A stretch of 64,000 bases of DNA from Bremia lactucae (taxonomy: Eukaryota; Oomycota; Peronosporomycetes; Peronosporales; Peronosporaceae), in contig NC_090610.1 in NCBI RefSeq assembly GCF_004359215.1, forward strand, positions 4,432,115 to 4,496,114. The letters are read 5' to 3'. Of the stretch, positions 53,991-63,822 are shown in pieces. Numbering within the stretch: the first letter of the stretch is position 1; each line of letters opens with the position of its first letter. A program made the position numbers and the translations under genes. Under the pieces are notes generated by a model. That model made no database searches. It saw nothing but the letters and a program-made list of their open reading frames with translations, and was not told the DNA's origin.

Positions 53991-54400
53991 CGGATACGTC
54001 CACTCTTTTACGAGTTGGAGCGAATCTTGCCGATGGCAGAATTGCCATCAGCAATTCAATGCATACCTCAGTATATCATACACCATTTTTTGTGAATGGC
54101 TAACGTTATCCACGTATACCCACCTTGTTGAATGTACCTCTTATATAAGGGAGGGTGGGACTCGCTCGAGCAAAACAAAATCTAGCTCTTGCTCATCACA
54201 TATTGAATCAACAGTCAATTCAAAGGATACCAAATGTTGATTCAATTGACATTGAAGTCGACAAGCTTAGTAATAGCGGTAAGGTTATTGCTCGAATGAG
54301 AGTCTTAAAGGGAGCATGCTTCTTTAGGCGCATTGCCTGCACCCTTAAAGCGGCAGCGACATCCCCCTCCTCACGAGAGACAAAATAACTCTGCCTCTTT
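53991..54400 (+). pseudogene. Integrase tail fragment (element K)
   Basis: Plus-strand V-H-T-S-V-Y-H-T-P-F-F-V-N-G (~54,061-54,102) parallels element B at 11,452-11,493 (V-H-T-S-T-S-H-T-P-F-F-V-N-G). The frame at 54155-54388 begins with L-A-R-A-K-Q-N-L-A-L-A-H-H, the variable linker after the integrase core. The rest of pol is missing; this may be the 3' part of element F. Confidence 0.65.
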
Positions 54401-55260
54401 GAATAAACAGTGCAGCTTGTAGCGTGCACCGACTATGGTCTGATTTCCGAACCGGTCACGGTAAAAACAACTAGTTTGTCAAGCCAGGCCTAGTGGCCTA
54501 GGCTTTGCACATTCTACGAATATTTCCCAAGCTTAAACAAATAAGTGACATTTTTTGCACGCTTGCATGTGCACCATCGACACCGTAAAACAGCGTTGAT
54601 GAAGAATTCTGTTTCGATCTCACCAGGCTTGTGAAGCCTGGATGATTCGAACAACGGAATTTTGTAGGGTTCGCTGGTCATTCCACACCAACTAAGTAGG
54701 TAGCCCGTAGAGTGCATTCAGGGTTTCTCTTCGGCAGCGAATTGCGACGCATTGCGGTCCCTCTCTCGTTGGTTTATGCTAACATTTACGCTAACATTTC
54801 TCTCGGAGAGACCTTTAAGATCACTCCACCTCGGTGATGCATGCTAGCACCACCAGTAGCATTCTTACCACCGAAGTGACTTTTACGGTCACGTCGTCCT
54901 GGTAATACATTTTGGCATAATTAGAGTAATCGTTGTCCATGGAGTCATCACAAGATGACTCCACACCAAAAAAGTATGACGAGTTTAACAACGTCCATAT
55001 GACCTCTTGGTTGTCACGTTAGAACCCTAAGGTTGGACGGACCCGCCCACCCGAGTGAACTTCAAGCCTTAACAGTAGGACGATGACTTTGACTCGCGCC
55101 AGTGACCTCCAATTGGAGTAGGAGGTGACGTGCCCCCCACAGTAGACTCATGAGCGTTTACTAAGACATTGGCATCACTAACAGCTACACTGAGCCGTGT
55201 AGCTGCCAGCTTTGCGGCATCACAGGCTGCGCGCACGGGTATCGATACCATGCGCAATTA
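54220..55260 (-). pseudogene. Antisense accessory frame behind pol (element K)
   Basis: Opposite to the integrase fragment. From right to left: an Ala-rich N-terminal piece with V-G-G-T-S-P-P-T-P-I-G-G (55,257-55,069), then S-W-C-G-M-T-S-E-P-Y-K-I-P-L-F-E-S-S (54,690-) and Y-L-F-K-L-G-K-Y-S, then K-L-H-C-L-F-K-E-A-E and C-L-S-W-G-G-G-C-R-C-R-F-K (~54,420-54,340) in another frame. All three correspond in order to the pieces at 25.19-24.13 kb. It extends past the integrase tail and overlaps it. Frameshifted. Confidence 0.55.
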
Positions 55261-55554
55261 TTAGTTGGAATTAAAACAAAACCAAGAAGTGCTAATTTAC
55301 AGAGAGAGACGTAATAGTACTCTCTGTCACTCTACATTCGTCATGTAAGTAGGCTGCCTTTGAAATCAGAAAGACCTGATTTTTTATCATCTACCAACTT
55401 CATAGTAGTATTACCCAGTCTGGATTCAGCACCACCACTTTGCTTGCAAACGGCTTTTGCTGAATCGTCGCCGCCATGAAATTACTGTATGCTCTAACGA
55501 TTTACGAGTTGCAATAAAATTTATATAAAACGTGAGTGTTGATGAGAGGCTTAA
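55261..55554. other. Element K 3' end, no gene
   Basis: Contains the stretch 'actctctgtcactctacat' which is shared with 25,207-25,225 next to the 3' LTR of element E, then unmatched sequence to the start of the next LTR. Confidence 0.45.
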
Positions 55555-56133
55555 CGTAACAAGACACCTTTTGCTAGTTCTGACAACAGTACGTGTCAAC
55601 CTACACTTAATTATAGTGTAGGTGATGGGTCAATTACTTCACGTGCACTGACGTGCAAAGGAAGGTTACAAGAAGCGAAGAGGTCTTAGCTACTAGAGGT
55701 CGATACTTGGCTTTAGTATAGAGAACGAAGTAATATTGTTTTAAAATTAAGTTTTTTTATAACGATCTTCTATCAACTAGCTTCAACATATTAATAACTA
55801 ATTATGTAACTGCCAATGCCGAGTCGTGTCTTGTAACGATTGGCGGGGTTGATTTCAACTTCAATTAACTAATTAACTAAACAAATTAACCAAACTAATG
55901 TCCTATTGCGTCAGAATTACCAAATTTAACCAAACTAAAAACCTAAACTAATTAACCAAACTATTGTCCTATTGCGTCAGAATTACCAAATTTGGTAATA
56001 TTGGAAGTGTTAAGGCAACATTAATACAAAATAAAAACTTTGTACTTCTTTATTCATTTCCTCTTATAGGTAATAATATTTTTTTATTATTATTATAGGA
56101 CATAATATTTATGTAACGGGACACCCCGTTATA
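55555..56133 (-). repeat. LTR family N with internal duplication
   Basis: Starts CGTAACAAGACACC (first base changed from T) and ends CACCCCGTTATA. Inside, the segment around 'attaaccaaacta.tgtcctattgcgtcagaattaccaaattt' is present twice (~55,882-55,930 and ~55,946-55,995). Confidence 0.8.
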
Positions 56134-56537
56134 TCGGACAGCTGCAGGCTTCTTGGCATTTGTTGAATAAAAATCAATGCATCCAAGCTTTTAAGGTTGT
56201 CGAGTAACGCTTGAAGCGGTGAACGGCCAACCAGCATCTTGACCCTGCGCAAGCGACGCACAGTGTAGACATTCTGGCCTGTCGCATGTAGGTCGGCGTG
56301 TTGTTGTCTTAAAGAGGTCAGTATGTGACTAGGTTGAACGCCTGCTCGCTTTAACGCTACAATAGACGTTTTGCCACCCTGAGTTAGCTTCCTCCACTTC
56401 GGATAAGCCGAAGCGTGTACAGAGACCTCGTGGTTATGATTCGCACAAACAACAGTGACCTGCCACTCAGATCGGTTGGTTTCAATTTTGCTAATCCGTA
56501 GGCGGAATGGACAACCTACTCTACTGTAACAGGGCAC
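56134..56537 (-). pseudogene. MULE/FAR1-like transposase N-terminal fragment
   Basis: The minus-strand frame reads G-C-P-F-R-L-R-I-S-K-I, W-Q-V-T-V-V-C-A-N-H-N-H-E-V, and later A-G-V-Q-P-S-H-I-L-T-S-L-R-Q. C-P-F and C-x-N-H-N-H form the Cys/His pattern of the FAR1-type DNA-binding domain found at the N-terminus of Mutator-like transposases; the following helix-turn segment and G-R-S-P-L-Q-A-L-L-D are typical of oomycete MULEs. Only about 130 residues remain and both ends are cut by LTR family N (the frame's start and stop codons come from LTR sequence). The DDE catalytic domain is absent. Not a functional gene. Confidence 0.65.
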
Positions 56538-57003
56538 CTTTCACTAGTACCGGTAAGTACTAGTTTACCTTACACTGATTACAGTTAAGGTGGAATGCCT
56601 CGAAACTTAACCTACACAAGGGTACAGAGGAAGATTTCTAAGTAGCTGAGGGAGTTTAGCTACCAAAGGTAATTCAAAGGATTACAATTAGGAAAAAGTA
56701 AAAACTGTATTAATATAATTAATTTCCTACGTTACGATCTTCTATACACTACTGAACTTATTATATTAATATCTCACTAAGAATGGCGCCTCCTTGCGCA
56801 CCGCACAATCGTATCTTACAAGGGTTGATAATGACTTTAATTAATCAATCAATAGAGCTTATGTCTTATTGCATCAGTATTACCAAATTTGTTTATATTG
56901 GAACTATTTAAGTCAAAATTAAAAAAAAAGATGATAATTTGTACTTCTTTATTTATTTCCTCTTATAGGAAGTAATTCTTATGTAACGGGACACCCCGTT
57001 ACA
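56525..57003 (-). repeat. LTR family N, 3' LTR of element J
   Basis: TGTAACAGGGCACC to CACCCCGTTACA, 479 bp. Followed by TCACCCACCCCATAACC, the complement of a polypurine tract (GGGGTGGGTGA), so it is the 3' LTR of a minus-strand element. The matching 5' LTR is 62994-63490. Confidence 0.8.
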
Positions 57004-57326
57004 TCACCCACCCCATAACCAACATTCACTATAGTGACTGATATAGGGTGACAGGATATACTATTACAGCCCTCCTTTTATTAGCTTGTAGCTCCTTTCC
57101 TATAAGTTATCAAAGATTATTTGTTATTGGATTACAGTAAGAAATAAGTTAGCGACGATAGAACGAACACAGTCGACGTGCAAATCCTATAAGTTAGCGA
57201 GGGTTATAAGTTCTCGAAGAATCTTTTATCAGGGGGAGGACTGTAAGTCTTTCCCTGTAATTTTTCTTTATTGGTTAGAATCGAAATACCGATTTAGAAT
57301 ACATTATTGATTTTGACCAAAACAAC

Positions 57327-58088
57327 ATGGCGACTAACAAGTCAATGCGCGAAGGCCGTGAGGTCGCAAACTGGAAGCTACAAGGATCAGAGCAGCTATT
57401 GGTAATGCAAACGTTTCAGCAGACACTTTTGCATCTACCGCGGGAAATACGTCACCCTCTACTCTTATTGTAGGTGACTGGAACATGTCATCTGTTGATG
57501 ACATTGCAGGTGACGGTGACAAGTCACCTGCTACACCAAGTCACCGGCATCGCCCGACTCAGTGTCTACTGTAAAGGCCGCCGAATCTCCCGAGGCCGAG
57601 TCCATTAAACCTTTGGGTTCTAACGTCAACCAGAGGTGATGACGAGTTTGTTCGATTCGTCGGACCTCTTTGGTTGGGAGCCATCATCAGACGAATCCGT
57701 GGGCGATGACCACGCTGGTGATGTTATAATGCGTCAACAGGAACTAAGTGGTCACGAAAAGAAGAGAGCTGCTGGTGGTGCTAGTTTGCATCACTAAGAA
57801 AGGAGCGATTAAAGGGATCGCTCCAAGGGCCAAGTTAACGTTAAAGCTAACATCAGCCAACTGGAATGGGACCGCAATACGTTCCGTTCGCTCCTGAAAA
57901 GACCTTGGTTGCTCTGTAGGGATAACCTAATTCGTTGGTCTGGTATGACCAACCATTTGCCAAAATTCCGCCGTGAATCAAGGGTCTCGAAATGTTCAGA
58001 CAGCAGCATCGGCCGAGCCAACGCATGCGCCTTGACCAAAAAGCTTGGGAATTGACATTGTCAAGCTTAAGGCAGTCGAAGGTGACTC
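57327..58088 (+). pseudogene. Antisense accessory frame behind pol (element J)
   Basis: Element J reads on the minus strand; this region is on plus. It begins M-A-T-N-K-S-M-R at 57327 and, in shifting frames, has A-S-T-A-G-N-T-S-P-S (~57,430), Q-E-L-S-G-H-E-K-K-R (~57,737) and, near 57,930, L-I-R-W-S-G-M-T-N-H-L-P-K-F, which fits Y-V-R-W-F-G-M-I-N-E-Q-Y-T-I-P of element E. The N-terminal part, the middle and the W-x-GM motif occur in the same order as at 25.19-24.46 kb. It is cut at 58,088, where integrase sequence of opposite sense begins; the Cys motif is thus missing. Confidence 0.5.
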
Positions 58089-58660
58089 GACCTGGGACCA
58101 ATTCGTGGGGTAACCAATGGAGTCGAAACATCGTGTCAATAAAGATACGAGCACAGCTTTTGGCTGTGATCGACTCCGGTACTGCAGCAGGATGTATCAT
58201 TTTGCAAAAATGATCAACAAAAGTAAGAATACCATTTTTCTTATGTTTGTCGTCGCGAAATCCGAAGACGAAGTCCATGGACAAGACTACCAACACTCCA
58301 CCTGAACAGGCAGAGGCTGTAACGCAGCAGGGGATGAAGCACTGAGCTTTATTCGTTGACAGACTTCGCAAGTACGTATGAACTTGCGGACGTACTCATA
58401 CTTGCGTGGCCAGTAGAAGTCGCGACTTATCGTGAGATAGGTCGTCTCACATCCACGATGACCACTTATTGGTGCATCGTGGCACTTATACATGACGCAA
58501 ATCATTATGGGTGGGGATGACGACACGAGGTGTGTCGCCAGCAATGACAGTGTAATACAGTAACCCACTGCGTGTTGTGTATCGATCTTTTGAGGATCTA
58601 TACAATTTCGACAATTCTGTAAGGACTGTTAGGATGGATATCTAAGGTAATTCATCGACC
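58089..58660 (-). pseudogene. Gypsy integrase (element J), C-terminally cut
   Basis: On minus: Y-K-C-H-D-A-P-I-S-G-H-R-G (58,490-), the zinc-binding H-x-x-x-H-x(n)C-E-V-C-Q-R (58,385-), M-D-F-V-F-G-F-R-D-D (58,281-), F-V-D-H-F-C-K-M-I-H (~58,230) and C-A-R-I-F-I-D-T-M-F-R-L-H-W-L-P (~58,180-58,120). It ends at the G-x-P-x-E-L-V motif, before the second catalytic Asp, so the enzyme is incomplete. Confidence 0.8.
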
Positions 58661-59160
58661 CTTTAGAAGCCTTAACTTCTTGATAAGCTCTTCTAACGTC
58701 GTCGAGTAATGCTGACGACGGAACGCTTATTGCTGCAACAGCGGCTTTATGCTCACGGTTGATTTGCGCAGTCGGCTCAAATCGCGCCGGCGCGAAAGGG
58801 CATCAGCCACGATATTAAGTCGTCCCGATTTTTATTGCACGGAGACCTTATATTTCGCGAAGAAAAACAACCATCTCACCATTCTTTGCGAGACGTGCGG
58901 ACTGTTTACGGCCGTGCGTAAAGACGCATGGTCCATATGTACAATGAACGTTCTATCTCCCAAGAGAAAGACCCTAGATTTTGCCATTCCGTATTTCATG
59001 GCAAGGATTTCCGCGTCATGCACTGGATAATTGCGTTTAGCTGTTTGAAGCTGACGCGATCGATAGCAGACGCCGCGCTCTACGCCATCGCTGGCCTCCC
59101 ATAACACATAAAAAGGTCGGTCTTGGTCAGCAATCGCCAGAATTGGCGATTGCCTTCGAG
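58661..59160 (-). pseudogene. Gypsy RNase H (element J)
   Basis: Y-R-S-R-Q-L-Q-T-A-K-R-N-Y-P-V-H-D-A-E-I-L (59,060-59,000) and V-H-M-D-H-A-S-L-R-T-A-V (~58,940) are the RNase H motifs, followed by W-L-F-F-F-A-K-Y-K. Well conserved apart from the region changed by the adjacent minisatellite. Confidence 0.8.
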
Positions 59161-59197
59161 GGTATCAAGCTTTGCTTGATACCCTCGAAGGAAAGCA

Positions 59198-59466
59198 TTT
59201 TCTTCAACAAAGAAGAAATGTGTACATTTTTCTTCAACAAAGAAGAAATATGTGTACATTTTTCTTCAACAAAGAAGAAATATGTGTTCATTTTTCTTCA
59301 ACAAAGAAGGAATATGTGTACATTTTATTCAACAAAGAAGAAATATATGTACATTTTATTCAACAAAGAAGAATTATATGTACATTTTATTCAACAAAGA
59401 AGAAATATATGTACATTTTTCTGCAATTTGTGTACAATTTCTGCAACAAAGAAGAAATATGTGTAC
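59198..59466. repeat. ~31-bp minisatellite inside pol (element J)
   Basis: The unit, 'cttcaacaaagaagaaatat' followed by 'gtgtacattt', starts at 59202, 59232, 59264 and 59296, then as 'attcaacaaag' at 59327, 59358 and 59389, and in worn form at 59421 and 59441. Period 30-32 bp, 8-9 units. It interrupts the RT/RNase H junction of element J. Because the unit has no stop on plus in any frame, long but meaningless open frames result. Confidence 0.95.
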
Positions 59467-60283
59467 TGTCAATTCGGCATAATTGATTGAGTACTTGTGC
59501 AGGTACGCCGCTAAGCCGGCACCTTTCGAAGTTTCTTTACATGGACTGGCAAACGCCAATCGGTAATCGCCTTGATCTTTTCCGGAAACGGGCGTACGCT
59601 GTATATACCCACATGCACCCAAGAAGCGGTATATCGCTTGCAGCGAATATTCACTTCTTGAAATTTGCGTACAAGCTGTGCTTGCGAATAAGTGTAAGGA
59701 CCCATTAAAAGTGGGTACAATGTTCTCCAACATCGACTTTCCGTTCAGGGCCCTGCTATGAACGAAGACGTCATATGAATAGCGCTGCCAAAATCCGCAC
59801 CGATCTCAACAGATTGGTTGCACATCTATTAAATGTCGCAGGGGCATCACTAAGTCCTTGTGGCATGACTAGCCACTCCCATGGCAAACCGTTTGGGGTG
59901 CTTACTGCTGTGAACGGAATATTTTGTTCACGTTTAAGGATCTGATAGAATCCATTTATCAGATCCATTGACGTAGAGAAGGTACTCGTTGACATACCAT
60001 CATGATTACGCCTTTTCATGGTATTGGCGTTTAAGTCGGTAACATTGAAGCGTTCAATATTTACTGGAACAATCCACCATCCTCCTGTTTCCTTACGCAC
60101 ATCAAAGGTCGGAGAGCTATATGGGGAAGTTGATTCCCTCATATGGCCCGGTGCTAAGCGATCGGTGAAGAATTTGTTGATCGTCAATACTTGTTCACGA
60201 GGCAATGACCATTGCTTTATGAAACAGAATTTCGAACCTGGGATTTGGTCGATTTCGTGTCGAGTGTCTTTATCCTGAGGCAA
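59467..60283 (-). pseudogene. Gypsy reverse transcriptase (element J)
   Basis: On minus: Q-W-S-L-P-R-E-Q-V-L-T-I-N (60,215-), S-P-T-F-D-V-R-K-E-T-G-G-W-W (60,115-), S-M-D-L-I-N-G-F-Y-Q-I (59,975-) and V-M-P-Q-G-L-S-D-A-P-A-T-F-N (59,870-). The YxDD region (~59,775) is destroyed by a frameshift and stop. The thumb ends in Y-L-H-K-Y-S-I-N-Y-A-E-L-T-V-H (59,490-59,450), right at the minisatellite. Confidence 0.8.
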
Positions 60284-61640
60284 CTCGCATGGTACTGATT
60301 CAGGGAAGACATCCTTAATCTCTACTAAATCCTAATATATAGGGCTCATCGTCAAAGACTTCCAGGATTGGGACGTGAAATGTTCAATTGGAGTCTTCTC
60401 ATCAAGGACACTTTCGTCCATCGAAGAGCTCCTGAGAACCGTTCGTTCTCAGGAAATACTATTGCTGACCTAATGTCGGCCACGTAATGTCATATGTGAC
60501 AAGTACGCAGATATGCTTGACTTTGCCATTACGCAGATCACGCAAGAACCGTTTCGGTCCTAGCGTTGGCAATTAAGATATCTCCGAAGTTAACCTCGGA
60601 GGCGCTATTAGATCAAATGTATAAGCGCTAACACTTGATCCATTCTTTACTAAGGCATTTGTTGTCTTGGAGTTCTCTATAGAAATTATTTCCAAAGGTA
60701 CTTGAAAACCTTTGACCACAAGTTTTCGGGAACTTATCTCCACAGATTTTATTTGGGAAGTATCCTCCTCAACGCCCCATAACCAATCAACAATATCTTT
60801 AATAATTTAAAAAAATAATTTAAATATTATTATTTATATTTATATTTTCGAAAGAATATAATATTGCTCAATAATCTTTCTTAAATAATATAAAGTTAAC
60901 AACAAATATTTTTGTTATTATATATGTAAATTTAAAAATACAAATATGGAATAACTGCTCTAGCTGTAGTTGCGCTACCACAGCGAGATCCTCTACGATC
61001 GACTCTCCAGTCGATCTAGACTTTCACACTGCCTCGTATTGACAGGTGCGTTAAAGATTTCTTGGATGTTGCTTTTCAAGCAAGCATCCTTGTTTCGTAA
61101 CACTCGACTTATTAGAGTGGTCGAACTTCGACGCGGCCTATGCTTGTGCACAGCCGTCGGGATCTATCTCCACAATGTGTTGGGTATTCACACTGAGGTC
61201 TTGTGCAGTTCTGCTAACGACAGACCCACAACTAAGGCCATCGCACTCACTCGTAGGACATCCACACGCTTGTGGACCCTCCAAGACGTTCATCAGTTTG
61301 CCATCTGATGAACAAGAGACAGGCATTGTCACGGCTTGATGCTGCCAATTTATACATGATTCTTACTTTCTGAGCCATGGTAATCCAACGATGACATCAA
61401 ATTTGTCATCCAAATCTAGTACGATGAAATCATCACCGTACTGTTTGTCTGTTAACGTGTATTAGATACCAACTTCACGTTTCTTTACCGTTACAGATGC
61501 GCTTATTGCTAAGCTCACTGTCATCCTCGTTAGATAGACATCGCGCTCAATAAATTTAAGTTTGCGATCTTCTAGCGATTGGCGTCAAATAAATTATTCG
61601 ACGCCCCACAATCGACTAGGGACTTAAGTGTCAACTTATT
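60284..61640 (-). pseudogene. Protease and linker (element J)
   Basis: Broken minus-strand frames. 'atcaagtgttagcgcttat' complement near 60,640 matches the V-N-D-G-S linker of element B (8838). R-L-A-T-G-like and D-C-G-A-S-N-N-L-F-D (~61,600) show the protease active site (LVDCGAS on minus at ~61,610). An AT-rich insert lies at 60,775-60,955. Confidence 0.6.
60775..60955. other. AT-rich insert
   Basis: About 180 bp, nearly all A/T, with short inverted stretches such as 'aaatattattatttatattt', in a GC-neutral pol region. No terminal repeats could be established. Might be a small non-autonomous transposon or expanded microsatellite. Confidence 0.5.
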
Positions 61641-62993
61641 TGAACTTTTGTTTTCGGGTTGATGTGGTTAACCTCATCCCTAGGGGCAGTTACACACAAT
61701 GTTTGTGTGTGGGGAGCAACTTATGTCAAAAGACCAACATATTCTTTTGACGTTGCTGGATCAGTAGGGCATTCCGCACCTAATGACCCCGAACGTTTTT
61801 CGACGATCCGCCTCGCCGTTGCGATTTCGCAACAGCGTCGGATCAGCGTCCTCAACTGTTACATGCGCGAGGTCGGTCTATTCGCTCAGTTGTTTTAGGC
61901 ACTGGCCGTGGAGCACTACACTCATATGCGTAATCGCCCGTCTTTTGACAACGATTACATTTTTGTAACCGTTTATAACTTCTCGATCTCTACCTACGAG
62001 GGATCCATGGGTTCTGAACCTCCGTTCTCTTGTCGTCTCGGTGGACGATATGCACCCGAGTGGACGATAGCCTTTCAGGCTAAAGTCTTCCTGTTCCGCT
62101 ACAGAGATCGCTTGGTCGAGGGACTTTGATTCTAGCCGGAACAAGTGGGTCTCAATAGGTCCGTCTGCAAGACCTTTAATAAACTCAGTTACCCGTGGTT
62201 GTTCATCAACTGGATGACCAACGATACAACTGACCAGGTATCGTGCATGTTGGGCATAGGCCTGAATGTCACGCTTGCCCTGCTCTAAATCCAGGAGCTC
62301 GGCTCGAGCCCTGAATTCGGCACGTGGCAGCTCAAATGCGTGTCTGAGCCGGGTCTTAAAGACCTACCTCAAACGACCCGAAAACTAATGGGTCGTGAAG
62401 CTTGAGCCCCAAGGCCCGATATTTGGCACGTCCGGCTAAGTTGGACATGCCAAATTTCACTTTCCTCGCATGATCAGTGCTTCGTTGAGCTTCTATGGCG
62501 TCGTCTAACTCGACGAACCATCTCAAAAGGGAGTCGCCTTTGACTACCATAAAGTTAGATATTTCGATCTTTAAGATTTCGGGTCGACGCGAAAGCGTCG
62601 GCCAATTAGCAGCATTTACATGCTGCTGTCTCAACAGTTCCAGTTGTTGAGCACCCTGGTATTTTAACATCTTCCGCGTGTTGAGAGCCTTGCAGGTGAA
62701 GCAAGGCTACATTCTCTTGCCTCATCGAGTTCGTGTTGAATAAACTAGGTAATGGCCGCATGGTGTTCATCACTGCCCAGAGTGTACAGCATACCACCAA
62801 CTGCTGGCCCGCCTACGACCGAACTCATTCGTTCGATCGCTCTCCATTCGAGGTCACTTAAATGAGTTAACCCTTCATGCGTTGCGTGATAACCTTCTAC
62901 AAGGGCTAGGTAGCTCCCTCCTTCTTCATCCAACATGTCCATGTTGGATGGAACGTGCGTAGGTCGTTGAACGGACTTCAAAGTGCTACCAAG
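61641..62993 (-). pseudogene. Gypsy gag (element J)
   Basis: Gag reads on minus from ~62,980: M-K-S-V-Q-R-P-T-H-V-P-S-N (62,981-), G-A-Q-Q-L-E-L-L-R-Q-Q-H-V-N-A-A (62,655-), and D-S-L-L-R-W-F-V-E-L-D-D-A-I-E-A (62,535-), the capsid stretch also seen in elements B and D. The frame changes several times. The start is directly inside the 5' LTR and candidate primer-binding site (62983-62991). Confidence 0.75.
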
Positions 62994-63490
62994 TGTAACT
63001 GAGAACCTTCCACTAGTACTGATAAGTACTAGTTGACCTTTCCCTGCTTACAGCTTAGGTGAAATGCCTCAAAACTTCACGTACACCAGGGTAGAGAGGA
63101 AGGTTTCTTAGTAGCTAAGGATCTTTAGCTACCAAAAAGTAATTAAATGGATTAAGAATTAGGGAAAGCAAAACTGTATTTATATAGTTAATGTCTTCAT
63201 AACAAACTTCTATCTACTACTGAACTTATTGCATTAATATCCAACTAAGTGTGACGCCTCCTTGCGCACCGCACAATCGTGACTTGAAACGGTCGGCGGG
63301 GTTGATTTAGACTTTTATCAGCCTATCAATAGAGCTAATGTCTTATTGCATCAATATAACCAAATTTGGTAGTATTGGATCTATTTAAGTCAAATTTAAT
63401 TAAGATAATAATTTGTATTTATTTATTAAATAAATACAAATTATTATCTTTTTTCCTCTCAAAGGAAATAATATTTATTATTCCTCTCTA
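62994..63490 (-). repeat. LTR family N, 5' LTR of element J, with perfect palindrome
   Basis: TGTAACTGAG at 62994, parallel to 56525-57003. The other end is lost near 63,490. A perfect inverted repeat with two 24-bp arms and a 1-bp centre lies at 63402-63450. Confidence 0.8.
63402..63450. repeat. Perfect 49-bp palindrome
   Basis: Arms 63402-63425 and 63427-63450 are exact reverse complements ('aagataataatttgtattt' plus 'attta' reads the same on the other strand from the right). Other family N copies have only the left half here. Confidence 0.95.
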
Positions 63491-63822
63491 GCCTGCGAGC
63501 GTTCGAAATCGTGACCGTTGGCGTCTCCATTCTTCCGGTCACCGATGATGGAAGTGGAGGACACTCTCTTCCGGGTCGACGCCCTAGCTGCCAGGTTTGG
63601 TAGCTATAGTTGGTGATTTGGTGTGTGGTTACACTAAGTTCTAGAAGGCTCTTAGTTTGGTTCGCGCAGGTTACAGCAATATCTCAATTCTAGATTGATA
63701 AAGCTATTGATGAAGCCCCCGGCGGGGGGGACGAAACGCGTCTGGCGCACGATTGTATATAGAAGTCTTTTTTTAACCATGATATCTCTCTTTCTTACAA
63801 CCTACCTTACGCGTACGCAGTA
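63491..63822. other. Unrecognised spacer between LTRs
   Basis: About 330 bp between LTR N and LTR M. It has 'tgtgtggttacactaag' and 'ggcggggggg' but no reading frame or repeat match within the window. Confidence 0.4.

Noticed and set aside
56109..56537. Intact-looking 142-codon minus-strand gene
   Set aside because: Its start and stop codons lie in LTR sequence and only the N-terminal DNA-binding part of a MULE-type transposase is present.
59198..59466. Possible CRISPR-like array (regular repeats)
   Set aside because: Units are directly adjacent without unique spacers, and the genome is eukaryotic.
59143..59490. Three long overlapping plus-strand frames (76-115 codons) with repeated I-C-V-H-F type sequence
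   Set aside because: They arise because the ~31-bp minisatellite unit has no stop on plus and is not a multiple of three. The meaningful reading is pol on the minus strand.
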